Part shown: piece after piece, positions 32,086 to 41,000 of the stretch
Numbering within the stretch: position 1 is the first letter of the stretch
How the letters are laid out: every line of letters begins with the position of its first letter
DNA from: Candidatus Hydrogenedentota bacterium
Lineage (GTDB): Bacteria; Hydrogenedentota; Hydrogenedentia; Hydrogenedentales; SLHB01
Length of the DNA: 64,000 nucleotides
NCBI GenBank assembly: GCA_013359265.1
Contig: JABWCD010000003.1
Coordinates: forward strand, 285,815-349,814
Reading direction: 5' to 3'
The notes under the pieces: model-generated
The model's database searches: none
What the model saw: only the letters and a program-made list of their open reading frames with translations
Told to the model about the DNA's origin: nothing
Made by a program: the position numbers and the translations under genes

Positions 32086-34344
32086 ATGCTTAGTTCGAGT
32101 TGGATATTGTCGGCGCTGCCGGTCCTCGCGCTATCTCTGGCATGTGCGTTGTTGTTGCGGCGCCGCGCGGAATTGAAGCGATTCAGCGACAGCGTCCGCG
32201 AGCTTTCGATCGCGAAGGAACACGGCAGCCACGCCGCGCGTCTGCAACATCCCAATATCGATTTGTCGAAATGCATTGGCTGCGGTCTGTGTGTCGCCGC
32301 ATGTCCGGAAGACGGCGTGCTGGACATTGTGTATGGACAGGCGGTCGTTGTTCATGGAGCTCGGTGCGTGGGCCACGCGCGTTGCGCCGAGGCCTGCCCG
32401 GCCGCAGCCATTGCTGTGACGCTGGGGGACCTGTCCAAGCGGCGTGACCTGCCCGCGGTGCAGGCTGACTTCGAGGCGGTGGGCGTGCCGGGGCTGTTTC
32501 TGGCCGGCGAAATTACCGGCTTTGCCTTGGTGCGGACAGCAGTGACGCAAGGGGTTGCGGTTGCGGACGCTGTCGCAAGACGTCTGGCGGCGCGGCCCAA
32601 CACAAATGGAAAGTCGGCCGCGCCGCTCGACTTGCTGATCGTCGGTTCGGGTCCCGCGGGGGTGGCGTGCGCGCTGCGCGCCAAGGAACTCGGCATACCC
32701 TATCAAATGATCGATCAGGCGGAGCGCCTTGGCGGGACGGTGGCGTGTTATCCGCGGCGCAAGATGGTGATGACGCAACCCGTGGATTTGCCGCTTCATG
32801 GGCGCCTGCCACGCCTTACGTACCAGAAGGAAGAGCTAATCGACCTTTGGTACCAGCTCAAGGACAAACACGGTCTGCCCATTGAGACGGGCGTGCGAGT
32901 CGCCGGTGTCGCACGGCGCGCCGACGGTCTCCTCGCCGCGTCGACATCGATTGGAAACATCGTCGCGAAGAATATTTGTCTTGCGCTGGGACGCCGCGGG
33001 ACCCCCAGGAAGCTTGGAATACCCGGTGAAGAACTACCCAAGGTCTCGTACAGCCTGTTGGATGTCGAGTCGTATCGGGACCTCAACATTCTCGTTGTGG
33101 GGGGCGGCGACAGCGCGGTTGAAGCGGCGGTGGGGCTTTCGAGCCAACCGGGCAATCGCGTAACGCTTTCGTACCGGAAGAAAGCGTTCTTTCGCCTCAA
33201 GTCGCGCAATATCGTGGCCATCGAGAATGCGATTCAACGCGGCCAACTGGACTGCATTTTCGAGAGCGAACCGACGGAGATTCGGGAAGACGCTGTCGTG
33301 CTCGCGGTGGGCGAAGGCGAGCGCGCAAGGACGATTTCCATTCCGAACGGCGAGGTGTTCATTTTCGCGGGAGGGATACCGCCGTTCGAACTACTCGAGA
33401 AAGCGGGAGTCTCGTTCGACCCAGCCGATCGCCCCGCCGTCGTAGAGACGGTCGACAAGGGGACGGGGCTCCTCGTGCCATTGTGCCTGGCGCTCGCCTG
33501 CGCAATTGGGATGATGGTGTGGACGCACTGGTACGGCAGCTACTACGAGCTCGGAGCGTACTTGCGCGCCATGTCGCCGATGCATGATTACCTGCGGCCC
33601 GCGGGACCGTTCGGGCTCGTGTTGGCGTGCCTTGCGTGTGCACTGTTCATTTGGAACCTGCTGTACCTGGTACGGCGATCGTTGCGCTGGGGATCGTTCC
33701 TCGGCGGGTCGCTCAAGGTATGGATGGGCTCGCACGTTTTCACCGGGCTTTTTGCCTTGTTGTGCGTGCTCGCGCACTCCGGGTTCACCATCAAGAACAC
33801 GAGCGGCGGCCATGCCTTGATTGCATTGTTCATTGTGGTCATCGCGGGGAGTATCGGCCGGTACCTGTACGCGTTTGTGCCGCGCGCGGTCAACGGCGCC
33901 GAAGCCAATCTCGATACACTGCGATCCGAACTGGCCGCGCTATCCGCGGATTGGGACCGAAGCGGCCGCAATTTCGGCGTTCAAGTCCGGCGGGAAATCG
34001 ATCGGCTTGCCGGTTCCGCGCGATGGCGCGGCAGTTTCTTCGAGCGCATTTACGCGCTGATCAATGGGCAATTTCGGTTGCGGCGATTGGTTCGCGAATT
34101 GCGCGAAGAAGCGCGGCGCGAGAGCGTGCCGGACGACGAAGCGAGGCACTTCCTCGATCTCGCGCGAAATACGTATCGGCTTACCTTGCAGACAAGTCAC
34201 TTCGAGGACATCCGCGCGATCCTCGCGACGTGGCGCTATTACCACCGGTGGTTGGCAGTGCTCATGGTCCTTCTCGCGCTCATACACATTTACGTGGCGC
34301 TGCGCTTTGCGGACCTTGCCTGGCTCGGACACGTGACACGGTGA
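32086..34344 (+). CDS. Membrane FeS-flavin-cytochrome-b-like oxidoreductase, first gene of the cytochrome cluster
   Basis: This 752-residue fusion starts with a membrane helix (residues 5-25). A ferredoxin-like region follows: the first cluster motif KCIGCGLCVAACP (Cys63, 66, 69, 73) is standard, while the second, CVGHARCAEACP, has His97 where a cysteine is expected. Residues 180-480 form a flavoprotein disulfide-reductase-like domain with GSGPAG and GGGDSAVE nucleotide sites but no redox CxxC, as in YpdA-type proteins. The C-terminal 290 residues hold about five membrane helices with conserved-looking histidines (GSHVFTG, YYHRW, LIHIYV), like diheme cytochrome b or ferric-reductase-like domains. 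It probably moves electrons between NAD(P)H or quinones and the adjoining multiheme cytochrome. TTG 32083 is an alternative start. Confidence 0.85.
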   Translation: MLSSSWILSALPVLALSLACALLLRRRAELKRFSDSVRELSIAKEHGSHAARLQHPNIDLSKCIGCGLCVAACPEDGVLDIVYGQAVVVHGARCVGHARCAEACPAAAIAVTLGDLSKRRDLPAVQADFEAVGVPGLFLAGEITGFALVRTAVTQGVAVADAVARRLAARPNTNGKSAAPLDLLIVGSGPAGVACALRAKELGIPYQMIDQAERLGGTVACYPRRKMVMTQPVDLPLHGRLPRLTYQKEELIDLWYQLKDKHGLPIETGVRVAGVARRADGLLAASTSIGNIVAKNICLALGRRGTPRKLGIPGEELPKVSYSLLDVESYRDLNILVVGGGDSAVEAAVGLSSQPGNRVTLSYRKKAFFRLKSRNIVAIENAIQRGQLDCIFESEPTEIREDAVVLAVGEGERARTISIPNGEVFIFAGGIPPFELLEKAGVSFDPADRPAVVETVDKGTGLLVPLCLALACAIGMMVWTHWYGSYYELGAYLRAMSPMHDYLRPAGPFGLVLACLACALFIWNLLYLVRRSLRWGSFLGGSLKVWMGSHVFTGLFALLCVLAHSGFTIKNTSGGHALIALFIVVIAGSIGRYLYAFVPRAVNGAEANLDTLRSELAALSADWDRSGRNFGVQVRREIDRLAGSARWRGSFFERIYALINGQFRLRRLVRELREEARRESVPDDEARHFLDLARNTYRLTLQTSHFEDIRAILATWRYYHRWLAVLMVLLALIHIYVALRFADLAWLGHVTR

Positions 34345-34353
34345 GATGACAGC

Positions 34354-36426
34354 GTGAGTCACGAGAAGAAGAAACACTGGCGCACACGAGACAAAGTTCT
34401 CGGTGTAATTGTGGGCGGGCTCTCGTTCGCGGCGGTCGTGTTGGTCGCCTGGTGGGAATCACAGGAGCGGATTTCGCCAGGCGACATTCATCCGAGCCAT
34501 ATCGGCATCGCACGGCTTCGGGGCAACGATGGATGCATTCAATGCCACGGTGACGAGCACGTTTCGATGGATCACGCGTGCAACGCCTGCCACAAGGACA
34601 TCGAAGAGCAGCGCGCGCGTACAGTCGGGCTGCACGGACGATTGGCGCCGGAGCAATTGCGCGAATGCAAGGCGTGTCACGTGGAGCACACGGGCGGCGA
34701 GGTCGCTCTTGTCACGACCGAGAGCTTTACAGAAGCCGGCGCGACCTCTTCCGGGTCGTTTGACCATTCACGCTTAGCGTCGTACGTACTAACGGGCGCG
34801 CATGCGACGTTGGCGTGCGGCAAGTGCCACTCGCTTTCCGGGGCGCCGGAGCTGAAGGAAGGCGAGAAGCGCTATCTCGGGCTTTCGCAGGCCTGCACGG
34901 CGTGTCACGAGGACGTTCATAAGGGCACGTTCAGCGCGGACTGCGCGTCGTGTCACGGTCAGGAAAAGGCATTCGACATCGTCGCGGCCTTTGATCATAC
35001 GAAAGCCTTCCCGCTGGCGGGAGGCCATGCCGGCTTGAAATGTTCCGAGTGCCACGAGGCGGATGGGGACCGGTCCGTTGCGGCACTCATGGCGGTGCAA
35101 GGAGGCGTAGCGCGCGGGTGCGGCGAGTGCCACGAATCGCCGCACCGTCCATCGTTCATCGCGGCCATTGCGGCGGAACGGCGTTCAAGCGAAGCGGAAA
35201 CGTGCGCGGCATGCCATAACGCGGAACACCAGACGTTTCTCGCTCCGTCGGCAACGTTGACAGTAGTACAACACGCCGCGACCGGATTCTCGCTTGCGGC
35301 GCCCCACGAGAAGGTGGAATGCGCCGCGTGCCATAAGTCCTACGGTCAACGCGAGGCGCCGGACGCAGCGGCGGATGCCAGGCAGCGCTTCTTGGAAATC
35401 TACCCCGGGCGCGCCCAAAGGGATTGTCGGCAGTGCCATGAAGACCCGCACAAGGGCGGGTTTAACGCGGGCTTTTCGAAGGGCGAATGCGCGCAGTGCC
35501 ACGAACTCACGCACTTTGTGCCGTCCGGTATGACGCCGGCGGTTCACGCGAAGACGCGATTCGCGTTGAGTGGCGCTCACGGACGCATCGCGTGCGATGC
35601 ATGTCACGACACCGCGCGCGGCATCGATCGCTTTATCCCAACGCCCACCGAATGCAGGGCATGCCACGACGACATTCACAAGGGCCGGTTCGGCGCCGCG
35701 GGTCCGGCAGCGGATTGTGCGAAGTGTCACACAACGGAACGCTTCGATGCGGTGAAATGGAGCGCCGCCGATCACGTTGCGTGGACAGGGTACGCGCTGG
35801 AAGGCGGACACGGTACGGCGTCGTGCGCGGACTGTCACAAACCCGGCCAACCGTATGCGGAGAAGTTTGCATCCACGCCAAAGGAGTGCGCGGCGTGTCA
35901 CGACGACGTGCATCGCGGCATATTCGCTGCTGCAAAAGCGGCGACAGGAAAGAGCGACTGTGCGCGGTGCCACACCACGGCCGATTTCGCCGGCGTGAGA
36001 TGGACGCAGCAGGACCATGCAACGTGGACAGGATATGCGCTGGAAGGCGGGCATGCGCGGGTGGACTGTGCGCAGTGCCACCCACCGTCCACAACAACGG
36101 GATTCGCGAACCGGAGATTTGGCGTCGCCTCGAAGGCGTGCGCGACGTGCCACAGAGACGTGCACGCCGGCCAGTTCGCTGTGGACGGCACGAACGACTG
36201 CGCGCGGTGTCACTCGATCGCTCAACCGTTCCGCAAGTCCATTTTCAACCACGAACAAGACTCTCGATTCCCACTCGATGCCCAGCATGGAAAGCTCGAC
36301 TGCGGGGAATGCCATCAGCCGTTCCGGCTGGACGATGGAGGTTCGGCAATCCGGTACAGGCCCCTCGGCTTCAAATGCCAGGACTGCCACAACTTCACCG
36401 AACCGGTGGGAGGCGCGCCGAAATGA
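34354..36426 (+). CDS. Membrane-anchored periplasmic cytochrome c with 23 CxxCH motifs
   Basis: This 690-residue protein begins at GTG 34354, 9 bases after the reductase gene. One N-terminal helix (VLGVIVGGLSFAAVVLVAWW) anchors it to the inner membrane. The rest contains 23 CxxCH heme-attachment motifs, from CIQCH near residue 62 to CQDCH near the end, and no CxxCH-free domain. Histidine-containing blocks such as FPLAGGHAG, GYALEGGH and DDVHKG recur between heme motifs and could supply the second axial ligands. CxxCH cytochromes are assembled in the periplasm by the cytochrome c maturation system. Placement between the membrane reductase and an outer-membrane barrel suggests that it ferries electrons across the periplasm. 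Its stop overlaps the barrel gene by 4 bases. Confidence 0.93.
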   Translation: MSHEKKKHWRTRDKVLGVIVGGLSFAAVVLVAWWESQERISPGDIHPSHIGIARLRGNDGCIQCHGDEHVSMDHACNACHKDIEEQRARTVGLHGRLAPEQLRECKACHVEHTGGEVALVTTESFTEAGATSSGSFDHSRLASYVLTGAHATLACGKCHSLSGAPELKEGEKRYLGLSQACTACHEDVHKGTFSADCASCHGQEKAFDIVAAFDHTKAFPLAGGHAGLKCSECHEADGDRSVAALMAVQGGVARGCGECHESPHRPSFIAAIAAERRSSEAETCAACHNAEHQTFLAPSATLTVVQHAATGFSLAAPHEKVECAACHKSYGQREAPDAAADARQRFLEIYPGRAQRDCRQCHEDPHKGGFNAGFSKGECAQCHELTHFVPSGMTPAVHAKTRFALSGAHGRIACDACHDTARGIDRFIPTPTECRACHDDIHKGRFGAAGPAADCAKCHTTERFDAVKWSAADHVAWTGYALEGGHGTASCADCHKPGQPYAEKFASTPKECAACHDDVHRGIFAAAKAATGKSDCARCHTTADFAGVRWTQQDHATWTGYALEGGHARVDCAQCHPPSTTTGFANRRFGVASKACATCHRDVHAGQFAVDGTNDCARCHSIAQPFRKSIFNHEQDSRFPLDAQHGKLDCGECHQPFRLDDGGSAIRYRPLGFKCQDCHNFTEPVGGAPK

Positions 36427-38075
36427 CGCGAATGTCCTTGAGCATTTTTTTAATGGCCGCATTGGCGGTGCAGGGGTCGGCCGAAGATACGACGGCGCAA
36501 GTAACCGTTACCGCTGTTTCGGGCAAGAGCGTATTTGTCGATCGCGGACGCAACGACGGAATACGGCCTGGTCAGGTTGCGCGGTTTTTCCCTGCGGGCG
36601 CGGGTGAGGTCGAAGGTGTCGTGCGCGGGGCGTTGCCGGATACGGCGCGTGTCGAGGTTTGGGACGACATCGCCATCCCGATTGGCACGCAGGGTGAAAT
36701 AGGCGTCCCAGAGGGTACGCCCACCAAACCGAAGGAAGCGACGAAACCGGGCGTACCGAGCCACGCGCCATGGACGCGGCAAATGGAACCGCAAGATCCC
36801 AATGTGCCGCTGTTGTCGCCGGTGCAACGGCAGAAAGCGTCGGACCGGCCGCCGGAGATCGATGGCCGCGCGTACACGCAGTTCGACTATACGTGGGACC
36901 GCGGCGACGACCGGCTCGCGGAGTATTACTACGCGCGCATGGGCGTGACCATGTCCGCGACGAACCAATTGGGCTGGGGCGAACGGTTTCAGCTTTCGAC
37001 ACAAGCGTCGGTCCGCGGATACGACCAGGAAGGGGATGAAGAATCCGGCGGCGGAAGCGAAACGGATCGGCGCTGGCGGCTTGACCGCCTTTCGTTGATG
37101 CTTGGCGGTTACGAGTATTCGCCGTACCGGCTCGAACTCGGACGCTTCTATCCCGCCGACGTACCCGAAATCGGTTTACTCGATGGCGCCGAAGCGGCCG
37201 TGTTGTATCCAAACGGACTGCGCATCGGCGGATCGATGGGCTTCCTGCCGCTACCGTCGGGCGAACGCAAGACGGGCGACGACTTCAGCGTCAACGTGTT
37301 TCTTGCGAAGCAGCCCAAACGCGGCGATTCGCTGTCGTACATGCTCGCGTACGAGAAGACGTGGCACAAGGGTGAAGCCGATCGCGACTTGATTCTTGGC
37401 CGTATCAGCCTGCAACCGACGCAGTCGCTCTGGTTGTATGGCTCGTTCAAGGCAGACATCTACTCGTCGGGCGACGCGTACAACAGCGGTATCGGCCTGA
37501 CGCAGGCATATCTTCAGGCGCGGTACACGCCCTCCGACAGGTACGGGTTTGGCTTGTCGCTATCGCACTTCGAGTGGCCGGATATCCTGCGCGAAGAGTA
37601 TGGGGAACCGGACCCCGAACTGATTGACGAAGGCCGCGTCGACCGCGCGGAGCTCTCCGCATGGTACAAACTCACGCCCGATTTTCGCGTAACCGGCCGC
37701 GTCAACGCGTGGAACGATCATCGCGACCACGGATACGGCGGGCAGATCGGTTTTGACTGGACCAACATCTCGCGTTACGACTTCTCCCTCCATTCCTCCG
37801 TGCGGTACACGACGGGATCGTTCACGGAAGGGCTAGGTTACCGTCTCGAACTGCGGAAGAACTTCAAGAACATTTACACGTATCTCGCGTACGACCGCTA
37901 CGACTACGAAACGATCAACACAGACGACACGAGCAGCGAATACACACGCCAGACGCTTCGCAGCGGGCTGGATTGGCGCTTCGGAAACTGGGCGCTGAAT
38001 CTCAGCGAACACTACGACTTCGGCGATGACGACGACGCGTTTGGGACCGAACTGTACCTCGAGTACCGCTTCTAG
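36423..38075 (+). CDS. Predicted outer-membrane beta-barrel (porin-like) protein
   Basis: The start at ATG 36423 overlaps the upstream stop and gives 550 residues with a signal peptide (MTRMSLSIFLMAALAVQGSAE). Residues 25-85 form a small beta domain (VTAVSGKSVFVDRGRNDGIRPG) like periplasmic SH3-type modules. A linker rich in Pro/Lys follows. From about residue 150 alternating polar/hydrophobic strands with aromatic ends run to the C-terminus (YTQFDYTWDRGDD, RYGFGLSLSHFEW, YDFSLHSSVRYTTGSF), ending LYLEYRF with a terminal Phe. That is the hallmark of outer-membrane barrels. Its position between two multiheme cytochromes mirrors MtrB/PioB-type porin-cytochrome conduits, although no direct sequence match to MtrB is visible. 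Confidence 0.85.
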   Translation: MTRMSLSIFLMAALAVQGSAEDTTAQVTVTAVSGKSVFVDRGRNDGIRPGQVARFFPAGAGEVEGVVRGALPDTARVEVWDDIAIPIGTQGEIGVPEGTPTKPKEATKPGVPSHAPWTRQMEPQDPNVPLLSPVQRQKASDRPPEIDGRAYTQFDYTWDRGDDRLAEYYYARMGVTMSATNQLGWGERFQLSTQASVRGYDQEGDEESGGGSETDRRWRLDRLSLMLGGYEYSPYRLELGRFYPADVPEIGLLDGAEAAVLYPNGLRIGGSMGFLPLPSGERKTGDDFSVNVFLAKQPKRGDSLSYMLAYEKTWHKGEADRDLILGRISLQPTQSLWLYGSFKADIYSSGDAYNSGIGLTQAYLQARYTPSDRYGFGLSLSHFEWPDILREEYGEPDPELIDEGRVDRAELSAWYKLTPDFRVTGRVNAWNDHRDHGYGGQIGFDWTNISRYDFSLHSSVRYTTGSFTEGLGYRLELRKNFKNIYTYLAYDRYDYETINTDDTSSEYTRQTLRSGLDWRFGNWALNLSEHYDFGDDDDAFGTELYLEYRF

Positions 38076-38089
38076 GAAGAGGGTGGAAC

Positions 38090-41000
38090 ATGGACGACCT
38101 GCGGAACGAACCAGCCAAACGACGCACCGCTCGAGTGGCCGGGACCGTGTGCATTCTTCTCCTGATTGCCGCTTCGTGCGCGTACGTGTTGAAACCGCAG
38201 GAGTGGGACGCGGCGTTTGGTCCTGTCGTTCCGCACGACACGTTTCCCGCCGATTGTTCGCTATGCCATACAACGGAGGACTGGCACGAACTGCGCGCGG
38301 ACTTTGCGTTCGATCACGAGAAGGAAACCGAGTATCCGCTTCGCGGCGCGCACCAAAGCGCTTCGTGCCTGCGTTGTCACAACGATCGGGGGCCGGTGGA
38401 AACGTTCGCCGCGCGCGGTTGCGCGGGTTGCCACGAAGACGTTCACAAGGGCGAGCTTGGGGCGGCGTGTCTGGAATGCCACAACGAGGAAACCTGGAGG
38501 CCGCGTGCATCGATCGCGAAGCATGACATGACGCGGTTTCCGCTCGTGGGCGCGCACACCGCGGTCGAGTGTGTGCTTTGTCACGACGGTGCGGAACGGG
38601 GCCAGTACACCGGTCTCGATACGGCATGTGCGAGCTGCCACATCGACGACGCTAACCGCGTCGCGCTGATCAATCACAATTCGGTCGGATTCACGGAAGA
38701 CTGCCAGAAGTGTCACACGCAATTCGGGTGGGACAGCGCGAAGTTCGATCACCCCGCGTCGTTTCCGTTACGCGACGCGCACAAGTCGGTGCGGTGCGCC
38801 GCCTGCCACAAGGAAGCGAATCTCGAGACCATATCGAACCAGTGTTCGGCGTGCCACCTCGAGGATTTTGTGCGCGCGGCCAATCCCAATCACCAGAAGA
38901 ACAATTTCGGCACGAACTGCACCGAATGCCATACGGCGACGGCGTGGAACGCCGTATCGTTTCAACATCCCGCGACGTTCCCCCTGCGCGGCGGGCACAA
39001 GAACATCGACTGTTCGGAGTGTCACACGCAGGGTATCGCGCCGGGTTTGTCGACGGACTGCACCGCGTGCCATATGGACGATTACCAGCGGGCGGACGAT
39101 CCGAACCACGTGGAATCGCAATTCTCGACCGAATGCGCACAGTGTCACAGTACGACTTCCTGGACGCGGTCTACATTCGACCATCCGTCGACGTTTCCGC
39201 TGACCCTGGGACACGGCGGACTCGAGTGCGCTCAGTGTCATGAAGGCGAGGTGGGCCCGATCCCCGCGGATTGCGCGAGTTGCCATCTCGACGATTATCA
39301 AGCGGTGACGGATCCCAACCACGAATCCGCAAACTTCTCGAAGGACTGTACGGAGTGCCACACGACGCGGACGTGGCAAGGCGCGACCTTCACCCATCCG
39401 GACACGTTCCCGCTGACGCTGGGCCACAGCAACCTCGACTGTGCGCAGTGCCACGACGAACCCATCGGCCCGATTCCCGCGGACTGTGTGAGTTGCCACC
39501 GTGACGATTACGACGGCGTGACCGAACCGAACCACGTCACGTCGGATTTCTCGACGGACTGCACCCAATGCCACACGACGGAGCGTTGGGAGGGCGCGAC
39601 GTTCGAGCACCCGTCTACTTTCCCGTTGACGAAAGGCCACAAAAACCTGGAATGCACACAGTGCCATACCGACGGCATCGGGCCCTTGCCAACGGACTGT
39701 GTGAACTGTCACCGCGACAATTACGACGCTACGACCGAGCCAAACCATGCGCAGGCGGAGATTTCGACGGATTGCACCGAGTGCCACACGACGCGGACCT
39801 GGGAAGGCGCCGAATTCGATCACCCGTCGTCATTCCCGTTGACGAAGGGGCATCGCAATCTCGAATGTTCGCAATGCCACGAAGGCGGGATCGGATCGCT
39901 TCCCTCCGACTGCGTAAGCTGCCATCGCGACGACTTCGACGCGACCACCGATCCGAACCACGTGACATCGGAATTTTCCACCGATTGTACGGAATGCCAT
40001 TCGACGCGATCGTGGCAAGGCGCGGATTTCGAGCATCCGGCGTCGTTCCCGTTGACGTTGGGTCACGACAACCTCGGTTGCACACAATGCCACGAGGGCG
40101 GCACGGGACCAATCCCATCCGATTGCGTGAGTTGCCATCGCGACGACTTCGACGCCACGAACGATCCGAACCACGCGGCGGGCGGGTACCCAACGGACTG
40201 CACGCAGTGCCATACGACGCAAGGCTGGGAGGGGGCGGCATTCGAGCATCCCACGACGTTCCCGCTCACGCGCGGCCACAAGAACCTCGACTGTAACCAA
40301 TGCCACGAAGGCGGCATCGGGCCGTTACCGACGGACTGCGTAAGTTGCCATCGCAATGACTTTGACGAAACGACCGATCCCAACCACGTGGCGTCACAGT
40401 TCTCGACAGACTGTACCGAGTGTCACACGACGCGCTCGTGGGAAGGTGCGGAATTCACGCACCCCGAGTCATTCCCACTGACCTTGGGCCACGGCAATCT
40501 CGACTGTGCGCAGTGTCACGAAGGCGGAACCGGACCGATTCCCGCGGATTGCGTGAGTTGCCACCGTGACGACTACGATTCGGTCACAAAGCCGAACCAC
40601 GCAACGTCGAACTTCACTACGGATTGCACGCAATGCCACACAACCGAGAATTGGGAGAATTCGACGTATGCGCACCCCGCCACGTTCCCATTGACACGCG
40701 GGCACAAGAACCTTGACTGCGCAGAATGCCATACGGGCGGGATTGGTCCGTTGCAGACGGACTGCGTGAGCTGCCACCGCGACGACTACAACGGCACGAC
40801 GGACCCCAATCACGCAGCATCGGAATTCTCGACCGACTGCACCGAATGCCATTCGACGCGTTCATGGGAAGGTGCGGACTTCGAGCACCCGGCGTCGTTC
40901 CCATTGACGTTGGGCCACGGCAGTCTCGATTGCGCGCAATGCCATGAGGGCGGTACGGGCCCCATACCATCGGACTGCGCGAGCTGCCACCGCGACGATT

